Assembly: GCF_000223905.1 (NCBI RefSeq)
Contig: NC_015948.1
Span: 186,001-250,000, forward strand
Reading direction: 5' to 3'
Length of the DNA stretch: 64,000 bases
DNA from: Haloarcula hispanica ATCC 33960
GTDB lineage: Archaea; Halobacteriota; Halobacteria; Halobacteriales; Haloarculaceae
Shown: positions 9,448 to 18,850 of the stretch, piece by piece
How the letters are laid out: each line of letters opens with the position of its first letter
How positions within the stretch are numbered: position 1 is the stretch's first letter
The notes under the pieces: generated by a model
Told to the model about the DNA's origin: nothing
What the model saw: the letters and a program-made list of their open reading frames with translations, nothing else
Database searches by the model: none
Program-made: the position numbers and the translations under genes

Positions 9448-10550
9448 TCCAGTAGCACCTCGTCACCGTGTCGCTCGCGCAGGTCTTCGAGGTAGTCCAG
9501 TTGCTGTTCGAGTCGCTGTGGCATCTCCGCGTACACGTCCGCGAACATCTCCTCCGGTTCCGGTCGCTCGGTCGCCTCTGCCTCGTCGATAGCTGTGGCC
9601 ACCTCCTCCTGAATCGATTCGTCGATGGCGTCGACCCGCTCGTCGTCGAGCAGGCCCTGGTCTCTGAGGAACGCCTCCATCCGCGGAATCGGGTCTTTCT
9701 GCTTCCAGTGCTCGACCTCGCTGTCGTCGCGGTACACCGACGGGTCGTCGGCGGTCGTGTGCGCGCCGAAGCGGTACTGCACTGCCTCGATCATCGTCGG
9801 GCGGAGCCCGTCCTCGGGCGGGTCGTGTGCCTTCTCGACGGCCTCGCGGGTCACCTGATACACCGCCAGCGGGTCCATTCCGTCGACTTGGACGCCGTCG
9901 AAGCCGTAGGCGTTGGCCTTCTGGGCGAGCGTCTCGCTGGCCGACTGGCGCTCCCGTGGCACCGAAATCGCCCACTGGTTGTTGTTACAGAAAAACACCG
10001 CTGGCACATCGAACACGCCAGCGAAGTTCAGGCCTTCGTGAAAGTCGCCCTCGGAGGTCGCACCGTCACCGAAGTACACGAGGGCAGCGGTGTCATCGCC
10101 CTTGAGTTTCGATGCCCACGCGGCCCCGGTCGCGTGCGGGATCTGTGTCGCAATCGGGACCGCAAACGAGAACGCCTGAACGTCTTCCGGCGGCGAATTA
10201 CCCGACTCCGACCCCATCCAGTACAACAGGTCGTCCGACAGTGGCCATCCCTTGACGTACATTGCGAGATGTTCCCGGTAGCTCGGGAACGCCCAGTCGC
10301 CGTCTCGCAGCGCGAAGGCGCTGCCGACCTGCGAGGCCTCCTGTCCCGACATGGGGGGGTACGTTCCCATCCGGCCCTGTCGTTGCAAACTCACCGCCCG
10401 CTGGTCGAAGTGCCGGCCAAGTTTGAGATACCGGTACATCTCCACCAGTTCGTCGTCCGAGAGGTCCGGCACCGTTGCGCCGTCGACCACTGTCCCGTCT
10501 TCATCGAGAATCTGTACCCTGTCCGCTGGGTCGCGCTGGAGGACACTCAT
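9444..10550 (-). CDS. pdhA: 2-oxoacid dehydrogenase E1 component, alpha subunit
   Basis: 368 aa from [19 protein letters not shown]. The thiamine-diphosphate motif is [20 protein letters not shown]...NNNQWAIS, with the Gly-Asp-Gly start and Asn-Asn end clear. The phosphorylation-loop-like region [19 protein letters not shown] follows. The frame stays open for another 225 bp 5', but that stretch crosses the promoter region, so the ATG at 10550 is used. Haloarchaea oxidise pyruvate mainly by ferredoxin oxidoreductase, so the physiological role of this complex remains uncertain; branched-chain oxoacids are an alternative. Confidence 0.95.
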   Translation of the reverse strand: MSVLQRDPADRVQILDEDGTVVDGATVPDLSDDELVEMYRYLKLGRHFDQRAVSLQRQGRMGTYPPMSGQEASQVGSAFALRDGDWAFPSYREHLAMYVKGWPLSDDLLYWMGSESGNSPPEDVQAFSFAVPIATQIPHATGAAWASKLKGDDTAALVYFGDGATSEGDFHEGLNFAGVFDVPAVFFCNNNQWAISVPRERQSASETLAQKANAYGFDGVQVDGMDPLAVYQVTREAVEKAHDPPEDGLRPTMIEAVQYRFGAHTTADDPSVYRDDSEVEHWKQKDPIPRMEAFLRDQGLLDDERVDAIDESIQEEVATAIDEAEATERPEPEEMFADVYAEMPQRLEQQLDYLEDLRERHGDEVLLE

Positions 10551-10722
10551 AGAAACCGCCTCCGTCGAAGTGGCATACGACGACTGTTCACTCGCACTAC
10601 CTTTAGAGCTTTCGCGGGGCTGAAAAACATCTCCGACGTAGGTATTACTGGGAATATGGGTGCCTAAGACATTCTGAGTCGGTTTAAAATCTGCCCAATT
10701 TATTAGTGATAACTCCGATGTA
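10551..10722 (-). promoter_or_regulatory. Intergenic promoter region for the dehydrogenase operon
   Basis: This 172-bp AT-rich gap separates lipA from the E1 alpha start. On the minus strand a TTTTAAAC box (about 10680-10690) and a CTAAAGGTA box (about 10600-10608) are TATA candidates; the second lies about 50 nt from the ATG. The operon can therefore be transcribed independently of lipA. Confidence 0.4.
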
Positions 10723-11652
10723 TCAGTTGTCAGCGCGCACTTTCGCCCGCGCCTCGTCTGCACTCTGGCCCTCACGCAGGACGCTCTCGACGAACAGTTC
10801 GCCGGCCCGGTATGACGACCGGACCATCGGTCCCGAGGCGCAGTACAGGAAGTCGAATTCCTCCTCGGCGACCCGCTGCCAGGTGTCGAAGGCGTCCGGA
10901 TGGACGTACTCCGAGACCTCCAGATGCGAGCGGGAAGGCTGGAGGTACTGGCCGAAGGTGACCACGTCGACGCCGGCCTGCCGGAGGTCCGACAGCGTCT
11001 GGTACACCTCGTGGGCGTACTCGCCGACGCCCAGCATCAGGCTGGTCTTGCTGTAGCAATCGCTCTCGCGGTCGACCTGCCGAAGCACCGAGAGGGACTG
11101 CTCGTAGCCCGCCCGGCGGTCCCGGACCGGCCACTGGAGCCGGTCGACCGTCTCGATGTTGTGCGCGATGACGTCCGGATCGGCGTCGATGATCTTTCGT
11201 ACGAGCTCCGGCTCGCCCTGGAAATCGGGGATGAGACACTCGACGAGGATTGACGGGTCACGCTCTTTGATGGCCCGGATCGTCTCGGCGAAGTGGCCCG
11301 CGCCTTGATCGGGCAGGTCGTCGCGGTCGACGCTGGTCAGCACCACGTAGTCCAGCCCGATCTCCGCGACGGCGTCGGCCACCTGTTGTGGCTCGTCGGG
11401 GTCTAACGGGTCCATCCCACCGGTTTCGACATCACAGAAGTTACAGCCCCGCGAACAGCGGTCGCCCATCAGCATGAACGTCGCCGTCCCCGGTCCGTCG
11501 CGCCCGCTCCAGCACTCTCCGAGGTTGGGGCAGTTGGCCTCTTCACAGACCGTGTTGAGGTTGCGGTCCCGGAGCGTCTGCTTGATATCGGTGAACCGCT
11601 CGCCCGACGGTGGCCGCATCTTCAGCCAGTCAGGCTTGCGCGAACGACTCAT
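10723..11652 (-). CDS. lipA: Lipoyl synthase
   Basis: 309 aa radical-SAM enzyme inserting two sulfurs into the octanoyl chain of lipoyl domains. The auxiliary cluster cysteines are C36, C41 and C47 in [12 protein letters not shown]; the radical-SAM cluster cysteines are C66, C70 and C73 in CSRGCNFC. The C-terminal RSSYRAGE segment supplies the conserved Arg-Ser-Ser-Tyr (third serine ligand) of LipA. It is directly upstream of the E1-E2-E3 genes, whose E2 is its substrate. Confidence 0.97.
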   Translation of the reverse strand: MSRSRKPDWLKMRPPSGERFTDIKQTLRDRNLNTVCEEANCPNLGECWSGRDGPGTATFMLMGDRCSRGCNFCDVETGGMDPLDPDEPQQVADAVAEIGLDYVVLTSVDRDDLPDQGAGHFAETIRAIKERDPSILVECLIPDFQGEPELVRKIIDADPDVIAHNIETVDRLQWPVRDRRAGYEQSLSVLRQVDRESDCYSKTSLMLGVGEYAHEVYQTLSDLRQAGVDVVTFGQYLQPSRSHLEVSEYVHPDAFDTWQRVAEEEFDFLYCASGPMVRSSYRAGELFVESVLREGQSADEARAKVRADN

Positions 11653-11807
11653 TACCGGCAGTTAGGTTGGGTCGGTCAAAAACGTGCGGGGGTCATGTCC
11701 TCTGTCACATCCCTTGTTGAAGGCCAGTCGGGCGGTTAGGCGGCTCAGCCGAACCGACCGCCACCTGCGCACTCAGGGACATCAACGCTACTGCCCGCGT
11801 GCCCACC

Positions 11808-12641
11808 TCAGGCACGGCAGACCGCAAGCATATGTGCGGACATATCCACGACAGTTCGGTCCGTCCGGAGTTCGTCTACGAGCGCCTGAACACCGGCCCG
11901 CTCGTGTGCCGACAGGTCGGCAGCGGTCTCTCGGAGCGATGGAGCGGCGAGTACTGACGCCAGCCCTTCCAGCCCGACCAGCGTCTCGACGGTTACTCCG
12001 CCCGCCTCTAACAGCGCCTCGAACTCATCGGCGCGGAAGAAATGGGTCTCGGTGAACGCCGCGTCGTGCCCGAGTTGCGCCACGAACGGGCGGTCGTAAT
12101 CGCCCGTCTCAGCGAGTTCGGCCGCATTGACGAGGTGTTCCGACTCGCCGACCAGCGAGAGCACCAGCCAGTTGAGCCGCCCCATGACGGAGGCGAACAC
12201 CGGACTCCCGGCTTTCGTCACCCGGTGAAGCTCCCGCACGGCGGCTGCCCGTTCGTCAGCGTCGAGTATATGCGAAAGCGGCCCACCCAGACACAGCGTC
12301 GCGTCGAATACGTCCCGGTCAAACCCGAGGTCGCGCACGTCGCCCGCCTCGACGGCCACCCGCTCTTCGTACCCGTGCTCGGCGATTTTCTCCTGTGCGA
12401 TAGCTCGCTGGCCCTTGCTGGGGTCGACAAGCGTGACATCGTATCCCTGTTCGGCCAGCCAGACGGCGTACCGGCCAGCACCGCCGCCCACGTCGAGAAC
12501 GTGTCCCGTGTCGGGGAGGTTCGCTTCGAGCTGTGCAACGGTCCCCGACCACTCCAACTGCCCGTGTAGCGTGGCTGTCAGGCGGTCCCACTCGCTCTCG
12601 TCGTTCTCGTCGTAATAGTCCTCGGGGTCACTGAGAGGCAC
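11808..12641 (-). CDS. Class I SAM-dependent methyltransferase
   Basis: 277 aa, GTG start at 12641. The SAM-binding glycine motif is GHVLDVGGGAGRYAVWLAEQGYDVTLVD (near residues 46-73), followed by the acidic motif DVRDLGFDRDVFDATLCLGGPLSHI. This is the general Rossmann methyltransferase pattern; the substrate cannot be inferred. Monocistronic, with about 155 bp to lipA on one side and a divergent helicase gene on the other. Confidence 0.85.
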   Translation of the reverse strand: MPLSDPEDYYDENDESEWDRLTATLHGQLEWSGTVAQLEANLPDTGHVLDVGGGAGRYAVWLAEQGYDVTLVDPSKGQRAIAQEKIAEHGYEERVAVEAGDVRDLGFDRDVFDATLCLGGPLSHILDADERAAAVRELHRVTKAGSPVFASVMGRLNWLVLSLVGESEHLVNAAELAETGDYDRPFVAQLGHDAAFTETHFFRADEFEALLEAGGVTVETLVGLEGLASVLAAPSLRETAADLSAHERAGVQALVDELRTDRTVVDMSAHMLAVCRA

Positions 12642-12799
12642 ACCTGCGCACTATCAGCCAGCTGAGTTAATTTTTTGCCAGGTGTGCTGGACACTCACAC
12701 CGATGAACTGCACAGCGAAGCCAGAGAATGCATCCGCTTTTCACACACGTTCGCTCCCCCATAGAAACGCCTTTGCCGTCGCGGAACCGCGACTGTGAC

Positions 12800-15199
12800 G
12801 TGTCATCCAGAACCGACAGCGAGCCGACTGTGGCGGTCGCGGAGGTGCTCCCCGAGTTTGCCGATGCCTTCCCGTTCGAGGAGTTCAACCGGATGCAGTC
12901 GGCGGCCCTGCCGGCCCTGCTGAACCGCGACGACAACGTCGTCGTCAGCGCGCCGACGGCCAGCGGGAAGACCGCGCTGGCGGAACTGGCCATCTGCAAG
13001 ACGCTCGCCGAGGACGGGACCGCGCTCTTTCTCGCACCGCTGCGCGCGCTCACCAACGAGAAGGAAAGCGAATGGGAGCGGTTCGAGGAGATGGGCTACT
13101 CCGTCTACGTCGTCACCGGTGAACGGGACCTGAACCCCCGCCGCGCCGAGCGGGCCGATATCCTCGTGATGACGCCGGAGAAGGCCGACTCGGCCACCCG
13201 GAAACACGAGACCAGCCGCTATTCGTTCATCACTGACGTGGACTGCTGTGTCATCGACGAGGTCCACCTGCTGGACTCGGACCGCCGGGGGGCGGTGCTC
13301 GAAGTCACCGTCTCGCGGCTCCGCCGGCTCTGTGACCCGCGCGTCGTGGCGTTGTCGGCGACGATGCCGAACATCGACGACGTGGCCGACTGGCTTGATG
13401 CTCCCGACGAGACGACCTTTGCTTTCGGCGAGAAGTACCGACCGGTCCCACTCAACGCCGACGTGAAGACCTACTCCCACGGCGAGAACGCCTTTGCCGA
13501 CAAGTACCGTCGGCTGTACCGGGCACTTGACCTCGCCGAGCCACACATCCGGGAGGAGGGCCAGGCGCTCGTGTTCGTCTCCTCCCGTCAGGACACGGTC
13601 CAGGCCGCGAAGAAGGCCCGTGACGAAATTGTCGAGCGGGATATTCCGATGGGCGCACGCGGGGACTACGATTTCCACAACGACGCCGCCGACCTCTCGA
13701 ACGACACGCTCCGCCAGTCCGTGCTGGACGGCGTGGGCTTTCACCACGCCGGCCTCGCGCGCGAGGACAAGAACAAAGTCGAGCAGTGGTTTAAGCAAGG
13801 GAAGATTCAGCTCCTCTTCTCGACCTCGACGCTCGCGTGGGGCGTGAACCTCCCCGCCCGCTGTGTCGTCATCCGGGACACGAAGCTCCACGACCCGCTT
13901 GAAGGCGAGGTCGACATGAGCCCGCTCGACGTGCTCCAGATGCTCGGCCGCGCGGGTCGGCCCGGCTACGACGACATGGGCTACGCTTGGGTCGTCTGTG
14001 ACCGCTCGGACGCCGACAAGTACCGCCGCCTGCTCCGGGACGGCAAGGAGATCGAGTCACGGCTCGCGGCGGAACTCGACGCCCACCTGAACGCCGAAAT
14101 CGCGCTCGGGACCATCGACGACGTGGACGACGTGATGGACTGGCTCTCCACGACTTTTTACTATGCTCGCTCGCAGTCGGCCCCCAACGAGTATGACGCC
14201 GGCAGCGATCTCCGAAACCGGGTCAGTGACACGCTTTCCGCACTCGTCGACGAGGGTTTCGTCGAACAGGACGGTCTCAACGTCGAACCGACGCGGCTCG
14301 GGCAGCTAGCCTCGAAGTTCTACCTCCGGCTCTCGACCGCGCGCCGGTTCGCGGATGTCGCCGAACGGTGTCAGGACGCCGCCGACCCGGACTCCGCTGT
14401 CTCCGTTGACGCGGACGACCTGCTGACCGCGGTGGCCGGCGCGACGGAGTTCGACAGCGTCAGCGCCCGCTCCGACGAGGAGGACGCTGTCCACGCGGTG
14501 CTGGGAGACAGTGTCGACGACAGTCTCGACGCCGGCCAGCGGAAGGTGCTTGCCATCCTCCGCTCGGGCATGACCGGGACGACGCCCACGGAACTCAAAA
14601 GCGACGCGTGGGTCATCCGGCAGAACGCCCTTCGCCTGCTCGCGGCGATGCGGGAGTTCGTCGACACGCTGGGGCCGGCCCGCTACGCGAACCTGGCCTG
14701 CCGGGTCGAAGCCAGAGTCGAACACGGCATCAGCGCCGACGCGGTGGGGCTGACGGCCATCGACGGCGTCGGCAGCGGCCGAGCGGGCAAACTCGCCGCC
14801 GCCGGGCTCACGTCGCCCGCCGACGTGGTCGAAGCCGGCGAGGACGGCCTCGTCCGTGCCGGACTCTCGGACGGCGTCGCCGAACAGGTGCTCGCGAACG
14901 CGCGGGAACTCCCCGTCATCAGTATCGACTGGGGCGATTTCCCCGGGACAATCGCGCCCGGCGACAACGACATGCGGGAGGTGACGGTCAGGAACACCGG
15001 CGGCAGCGCCCGCGCGGGCCTGCGAGTGACGGTTAACGGGCGCGAGATGACCGCCAAGCCGTCGTATCTCGGCGAGGCCACGCTTCCGGTTGCCGTCTTC
15101 GGCGCGGACGCGGACGAACTCACGTTCACCGTCGAAGTCGCGTTCCCCGCGCTACCGCTCCCGACGATTACCGAAACCCGATCCGTGCTGGTCCGGTAA
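12800..15199 (+). CDS. Ski2/Hel308-type superfamily 2 helicase
   Basis: 799 aa from the GTG at 12800. Motif I is SAPTASGKTALAELA, motif II IDEVHLLDS (DEVH), motif III ALSATMP, and motif VI MLGRAGRPGYD, followed by a winged-helix, a ratchet-like helical region, a helix-hairpin-helix segment (AIDGVGSGRAGKLAAAGL) and a C-terminal Ig-like domain ending TETRSVLVR. The domain order resembles one cassette of Brr2/ASCC3 helicases and the archaeal Hel308 group. An ATG at 12728 would add 24 residues, but these are poor in acidic residues and unlike a haloarchaeal N-terminus. A likely role is fork or RNA remodelling. Confidence 0.92.
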   Translation: MSSRTDSEPTVAVAEVLPEFADAFPFEEFNRMQSAALPALLNRDDNVVVSAPTASGKTALAELAICKTLAEDGTALFLAPLRALTNEKESEWERFEEMGYSVYVVTGERDLNPRRAERADILVMTPEKADSATRKHETSRYSFITDVDCCVIDEVHLLDSDRRGAVLEVTVSRLRRLCDPRVVALSATMPNIDDVADWLDAPDETTFAFGEKYRPVPLNADVKTYSHGENAFADKYRRLYRALDLAEPHIREEGQALVFVSSRQDTVQAAKKARDEIVERDIPMGARGDYDFHNDAADLSNDTLRQSVLDGVGFHHAGLAREDKNKVEQWFKQGKIQLLFSTSTLAWGVNLPARCVVIRDTKLHDPLEGEVDMSPLDVLQMLGRAGRPGYDDMGYAWVVCDRSDADKYRRLLRDGKEIESRLAAELDAHLNAEIALGTIDDVDDVMDWLSTTFYYARSQSAPNEYDAGSDLRNRVSDTLSALVDEGFVEQDGLNVEPTRLGQLASKFYLRLSTARRFADVAERCQDAADPDSAVSVDADDLLTAVAGATEFDSVSARSDEEDAVHAVLGDSVDDSLDAGQRKVLAILRSGMTGTTPTELKSDAWVIRQNALRLLAAMREFVDTLGPARYANLACRVEARVEHGISADAVGLTAIDGVGSGRAGKLAAAGLTSPADVVEAGEDGLVRAGLSDGVAEQVLANARELPVISIDWGDFPGTIAPGDNDMREVTVRNTGGSARAGLRVTVNGREMTAKPSYLGEATLPVAVFGADADELTFTVEVAFPALPLPTITETRSVLVR

Positions 15200-15357
15200 T
15201 CGACGTTTCGACTGTCTCTCTGAAACTCGATCAGATAGCTCGATAAAATTTATAAAGCAATCTAAAAGCGTTACAGCGCTCCGTGAAATATCGTTGAAAG
15301 GTGCTGAAATCCGGTTAACATTCCGAAAAGAGCACGAATTATCCCCAAGGGTCTGGC

Positions 15358-15366
15358 GTTTATATG
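15358..15366 (+). promoter_or_regulatory. TATA box for the small membrane protein gene
   Basis: The sequence GCGTTTATATGGGG has a clear TTTATA core at about 15359-15364. Transcription would start near 15385, downstream of the possible ATG at 15372 and before the ATG at 15405, which decides the start codon of the next gene. The preceding 150 bp are unusually AT-rich for this genome. Confidence 0.55.
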
Positions 15367-15404
15367 GGGGTATGGGTTCTTACGAAGAAGTGAGGAAGCC
15401 CACA

Positions 15405-15644
15405 ATGTCCAGTGCATCGCCCTTCCGTTCCCCGATGGAAGCCGCCCCCAGTAGCCTCATCCTCCGGTCACTCACTCGTCCCTTGCAATTCATCGCGTTC
15501 TGGCTGGCTATCGTCACGCCGCTGGCATATCCGCCGCTGTTGCTGGGCGGGCTGGACAGTCAGAGCTTCCTCATCTTCGTGGGTGTCGTTGCCCTCAACG
15601 TCTTCGGCCTGCTGGCAGGCCGAGGATACGGTGACCCCGCCTGA
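15405..15644 (+). CDS. Small two-helix membrane protein
   Basis: 79 aa starting MSSASPFRSPMEAAPSS. Two hydrophobic segments (PLQFIAFWLAIVTPLAYPPLLLG and FLIFVGVVALNVFGLLAG) are joined by a short GLDSQS loop; the C-terminus is GRGYGDPA. An in-frame ATG at 15372 would add 11 residues but lies upstream of the transcription start predicted from the TATA box. Function unknown. Confidence 0.65.
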   Translation: MSSASPFRSPMEAAPSSLILRSLTRPLQFIAFWLAIVTPLAYPPLLLGGLDSQSFLIFVGVVALNVFGLLAGRGYGDPA

Positions 15645-15857
15645 CCTGGCCGGGTCTTTCCCCTCCACGCCGGCATTTCACGCTGTTTCGTGACGCTCGA
15701 ATCTCTGCACACCGTACTAATACCCGAACAGTATCGCTTCCCGGTCTCCGGCCCAGTTCTGTATCGGATCGCTATTACCCACCGCTCCTGATACTGCCGG
15801 CTGTACGTCTGTGACGAATATCGTCACTTCGGGGTGGCGAATCTCTTGAAATAGTTA
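15645..15857. other. Intergenic region with a perfect palindrome
   Basis: Convergent gap between the small membrane protein and the HAD gene. It holds no plausible gene. A perfect 7-bp inverted repeat GTGACGA-ATA-TCGTCAC lies at 15811-15827; it could be a terminator stem for the plus-strand gene or a protein site. Nothing else stands out. Confidence 0.5.
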
Positions 15858-15914
15858 CAGCCGGAGTATGAGTCTGCCCTCTCTCCGCCCCTGCAAACAG
15901 ACTATACTCGGCTG
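15858..15914 (-). terminator. Hairpin directly after the HAD gene stop
   Basis: The arms 15858-15876 and 15898-15914 pair over about 17 bp, interrupted by two single bulged G residues in the left arm (CAGCCG/AGTAT/AGTCTG against CAGACTATACTCGGCTG). The hairpin begins next to the stop codon of the minus-strand HAD gene and is followed by a moderately T-rich stretch, so a terminator or 3' stability element is likely. Confidence 0.5.
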
Positions 15915-16571
15915 TTATACACCGCCTAACAGCACCTCGTGCAGTGTCGCGGCGTCGTCCGCGATCTCGTGGACCATCGACAGGTCCGTCTCATCGCCGT
16001 CGCCCCGGAATCCGACGGTCGTCATCCCGGCGGCGACGGCGGCGCGTGCACCCGCGGTGGAGTCTTCGACGGCCCAGCAGTCCTCGGGCGCGACGCCGAG
16101 TTCTGCCGCGCCTCGCTCGTAGATGTCCGGTTCCGGTTTGCCGGGGCCGTCGATGTCGCCGGCACTGATGGCGACGTCGAACTTCGAGAGGAGGTCGAAG
16201 CGCTCGTCGGCCACGTCGATCCAGGCCCACGGCGCGGAGGTCGTCAGCGCCAGCGCCACGCCAGCGTCCCGCAGGTCGTCCAGTAGCTCGTGTGCCCCGT
16301 CGAGGACGGTCGCCTCTTCGCCGTAAATCCGCTCGCCGTGTTTCTCGAACAGACTCTCGAATACCTCACGGCTGATTTCGAGGTCGTACTCGGCATCGAG
16401 GTCCGGATACACTTCCCGGTAGTTCCGACCGGTAATGGCGGCGACAGGGATGTCGTCGTTCGGTGCGGCCGTCGGAAGAATGTCCTCGCGCTGGGCACGG
16501 ACCCAGTGCTCTTCGGATTGGACGAGCACGCCGTCCATATCGAAACAGACTGCAGCCGGTGGTTCGCTCAT
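15915..16571 (-). CDS. HAD-superfamily phosphatase, beta-phosphoglucomutase-like
   Basis: 218 aa. The HAD motif I is AVCFDMDGVLV with the nucleophile Asp near residue 11 and acid/base Asp two residues later; motif II is LALTTSAPW; motif III Lys is in GPGKPEPDIYERGA; motif IV is CWAVEDSTAGARAAVAAGM. A helical cap domain (about 20-90) marks subfamily IA. The substrate, a small phosphorylated metabolite, cannot be named. Confidence 0.9.
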   Translation of the reverse strand: MSEPPAAVCFDMDGVLVQSEEHWVRAQREDILPTAAPNDDIPVAAITGRNYREVYPDLDAEYDLEISREVFESLFEKHGERIYGEEATVLDGAHELLDDLRDAGVALALTTSAPWAWIDVADERFDLLSKFDVAISAGDIDGPGKPEPDIYERGAAELGVAPEDCWAVEDSTAGARAAVAAGMTTVGFRGDGDETDLSMVHEIADDAATLHEVLLGGV

Positions 16572-16654
16572 TGCCCCCCTGTCGCTCGGCGACGGCTTTG
16601 GCTGTTCCGACTCCGGCAGCGGTGACCGTTCGACGGGGCCCTGTCGCCGACTGA

Positions 16655-16664
16655 GGGTTTAAGT
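16655..16664 (+). promoter_or_regulatory. TATA box for the NucS-N/zinc-finger gene
   Basis: GGTTTAAGTAC lies about 25-34 nt before the ATG at 16689, predicting a leaderless transcript. Confidence 0.5.
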
Positions 16665-16688
16665 ACCGGAACCCGGCCAGGTTGGCCC

Positions 16689-17411
16689 ATGCACGACGGA
16701 ACCCGTGTGATAGCTGGCGAATGTACGACCGTTTTCGAGGGAACGCGCGAGCGGGAGCAGCGCGGCGACGTGCTCGTCGTCGTCAAGCCGGACAATACCG
16801 TCCTCGTTCATGATGCTGAAGGGTATCAGCCGGTCGCGTGGCTCACGCGCGCCGAAAGCGTCACCATCGACGACGGGGCGGTGACCGCCCGCGACGGCGA
16901 CGAACTCCTCCGGGTGGTCCCTCACGAGGAACACGGCAGTGCCCGCTATCCGGCCTCGAACGCTGGTGTCCCGGTGCGTGACTGCCCCGACTGCGCCGGA
17001 ACGCTGGTCCGCACCCGAAGCGATGTCACCTGTACTGGCTGTGACGCCGCCTACGGAATTCCGAGCGATGCCGCGGTCACCGGCGGCCGCTGTGACGACT
17101 GCGGACTCCCCACGCTTCGGGTGGAACGCGGGCGGGCGTTCGAACTGTGCCTTGACCGGGATTGTGACTCGCTGGACGACGCTGTCACCGCGGCCTTCGA
17201 CCGCGAGTGGGACTGTCCCAACTGCGACGGTGACCTGTTGATGCTCCGCCGCGGCGGCCTGCTCGCCGGCTGTGAGCACTACCCCGACTGCGACACCGGC
17301 TTCTCGATCCCGTCAGGCGTCGTCGTCGGCGACTGTGACTGTGGCTTGCCGCTGTTCGAAACTGCCGGGGGAACGCGGTGTCTGGACAGCTCCTGTTCGG
17401 AATTGGGGTGA
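16689..17411 (+). CDS. NucS N-terminal-like (DUF91) domain fused to zinc ribbons, no nuclease domain
   Basis: 240 aa. Residues 1-80 (RVIAGECTTVFEG..., VVVKPDNTVLVHDAEGYQPVAWL) resemble the N-terminal DNA-binding beta domain of NucS/EndoMS mismatch endonuclease. Instead of the RecB-like nuclease domain there is a series of Cys-pair knuckles: CPDCAGTLV...CTGCDA, CDDCGLPTL...CLDRDCD, CPNCDGDLL...CEHYPDCD, and CDCGLPLF...CLDSSCS. The third resembles the topoisomerase I C4 zinc finger. This suggests a non-catalytic nucleic-acid-binding protein, perhaps a structure sensor. Similar haloarchaeal proteins probably exist; function unknown. Confidence 0.8.
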   Translation: MHDGTRVIAGECTTVFEGTREREQRGDVLVVVKPDNTVLVHDAEGYQPVAWLTRAESVTIDDGAVTARDGDELLRVVPHEEHGSARYPASNAGVPVRDCPDCAGTLVRTRSDVTCTGCDAAYGIPSDAAVTGGRCDDCGLPTLRVERGRAFELCLDRDCDSLDDAVTAAFDREWDCPNCDGDLLMLRRGGLLAGCEHYPDCDTGFSIPSGVVVGDCDCGLPLFETAGGTRCLDSSCSELG

Positions 17412-17491
17412 GGTTTCAAGACTGTGTTTGCTGGGGGTACAGTTCTGAACCTCCTGAGAGTCTACTTAGCCAGTGTTGCCCAACCGACACT

Positions 17492-17598
17492 GGGTGGGAA
17501 TGAAAGGGGCGAGACGCTGGCGGAAGGCGGCTGGTTCAAGCACCGCAGCGAAGCGAGGCGCGCAGACCTGCCCCCGACTCCAGCGTCTCGGGGCTTTC
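17492..17598 (-). repeat. Haloarchaeal intergenic stem-loop repeat, copy B
   Basis: The arms GAAAGGGGC-GAGACGCTGG (17502-17520) and CCAGCGTCTCG-GGGCTTTC (17580-17598) face each other. Read on the minus strand the element starts GAAAGCCCC, has a 10-11 bp stem, and ends CCCCTTTCATTCCCACCC. The same conserved ends with a different stem sequence occur at 52559-52667 (copy A). It fills most of the 263-bp gap upstream of endA; the rest of the gap holds the endA promoter region and no gene. Confidence 0.65.
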
Positions 17599-17674
17599 TG
17601 GCCCTTTGTGTCCGCGACTGTGAAAACAGACCTGACCCGCAGGGGCTTTGTCGCCGCGGGAGCCACGTCAGAGC

Positions 17675-18709
17675 ATGGAACTGACGCTCGACGGTGATGT
17701 CGTGCGGGCCGGCTACGAGGCGCGCGAGCGGTTCTACGACTCGCGCGGCTACGGGAAGGTCCGCAACGGCGACATCGACCTGTCCCCGGTGGAGGCCGCA
17801 CACCTCCTCTACCGCGGAGATATCGAGAGCATCGACGGGATGGACTTCCGCGCGTTCCTCGGGTCGGCGGCCGTCTCCGAGGTCGATTTCGCCGTCTACA
17901 AAGACCTGCGGGACCGCGGTTTTTACCTCACGCCCGCCCGCGAAGGATGGGTCGACGACGCCGCGGGCGCGGACTTCGTGGTCTACCCGCGGGGAAAGGG
18001 GCCGTGGGACAACGAAGTGGCCTACCGCGTCCGGGTTATCGGCGAGCGTGATACCGTCGACGCGACGGCCCTGGGCGGCTGCGTGCTGGCGGTCGTCGAC
18101 GAGGAGAGCGAAGTGACGTACCTCGATACCGACCGACGCGAGGTCTCCGGGACCAGCGACGCCGCCGTCCCAGCGACGGCGGGTGAACTGCTCGGAGAGC
18201 GGGTGGTGTGCTGGGAACCGCCGGCGGAGCTGTACGATCAGGCATTCTACGGGCAGCAACTTGGCGACGACGGCGCGGTCCAGCTCTCGCTCGTGGAGGC
18301 CGCGTATCTCGCACAGGAGGGGCTGCTCACGGTCGATGGCGGGGCCGACGCTGTCGTCGGGCGGGGTCGCGAGGTCGAGGGCGACCGCTTCGACCGCCGG
18401 CTGGCCGTCTATACGGCGCTGCGAGCGAGCGGCGTTGCGCCAAAGACCGGCTTCAAATTCGGCGCGGACTTCCGGACCTACGCCGACGTCGAAAGTGCCG
18501 AGAACCTTGGGCACTCAGAGCTACTGGTGCGGGTGCTGCCGGCCGACCACCGCTTCGAGCCGCGGGACCTCGCGCTGGACGTTCGCCTGGCCCACGGCGT
18601 CCGGAAGACGATGGTGTTCGCTCTCACGGCGGACGGTGGCGACGGTAGTGGCGATAGCGGCAACGGCAACGATCTCGAGTGGATCGCCGTCGAGCGGCTG
18701 ACGCCCTGA
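17675..18709 (+). CDS. endA: tRNA-splicing endonuclease
   Basis: 344 aa, about twice the unit length, as in haloarchaea where an inactive N-terminal repeat is fused to the catalytic repeat and the enzyme works as a homodimer. It cleaves bulge-helix-bulge motifs in pre-tRNA introns and rRNA precursors. The catalytic triad is visible in the second half: Tyr in FKFGADFRTY, His in LGHSELLVRV, and Lys in AHGVRKTMVFAL. The first repeat (DSRGYGKVRNGDIDLSPVEAAHLLYRG...DFVVYPRGKGPW) lacks the triad. The ATG at 17675 matches the conserved start MELTLDGDVVRAG. Its predicted substrates flank 16S and 23S in this window. Confidence 0.96.
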   Translation: MELTLDGDVVRAGYEARERFYDSRGYGKVRNGDIDLSPVEAAHLLYRGDIESIDGMDFRAFLGSAAVSEVDFAVYKDLRDRGFYLTPAREGWVDDAAGADFVVYPRGKGPWDNEVAYRVRVIGERDTVDATALGGCVLAVVDEESEVTYLDTDRREVSGTSDAAVPATAGELLGERVVCWEPPAELYDQAFYGQQLGDDGAVQLSLVEAAYLAQEGLLTVDGGADAVVGRGREVEGDRFDRRLAVYTALRASGVAPKTGFKFGADFRTYADVESAENLGHSELLVRVLPADHRFEPRDLALDVRLAHGVRKTMVFALTADGGDGSGDSGNGNDLEWIAVERLTP

Positions 18710-18785
18710 TCTGGTCGCCACTTCACCGGCCGGTGGTCATTCATCTGTTCCCTGATACGCCGCTCTGTGTGGCGCACCGAAACGA

Positions 18786-18850
18786 ACCCTTTTTGCGCCG
18801 ACCGGAACCAAAGCACCTGTAACGTGGCTCACCGCGAGCCGAGCACATCC
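18786..18850 (+). promoter_or_regulatory. trpS promoter and 5' leader
   Basis: A CCTTTTTGCG box lies near 18788-18797. The following leader contains a small hairpin GGCTC-ACCGC-GAGCC (18826-18840). A GTG at 18824 is in frame with the ATG at 18851, so a start nine codons earlier is possible. No tryptophan-rich leader peptide is present. Confidence 0.4.

Noticed and set aside
18710-18850. Trp-rich leader peptide before trpS, by analogy with pheST
   Set aside because: Only a small hairpin and an in-frame GTG were found; no ORF with clustered TGG codons.
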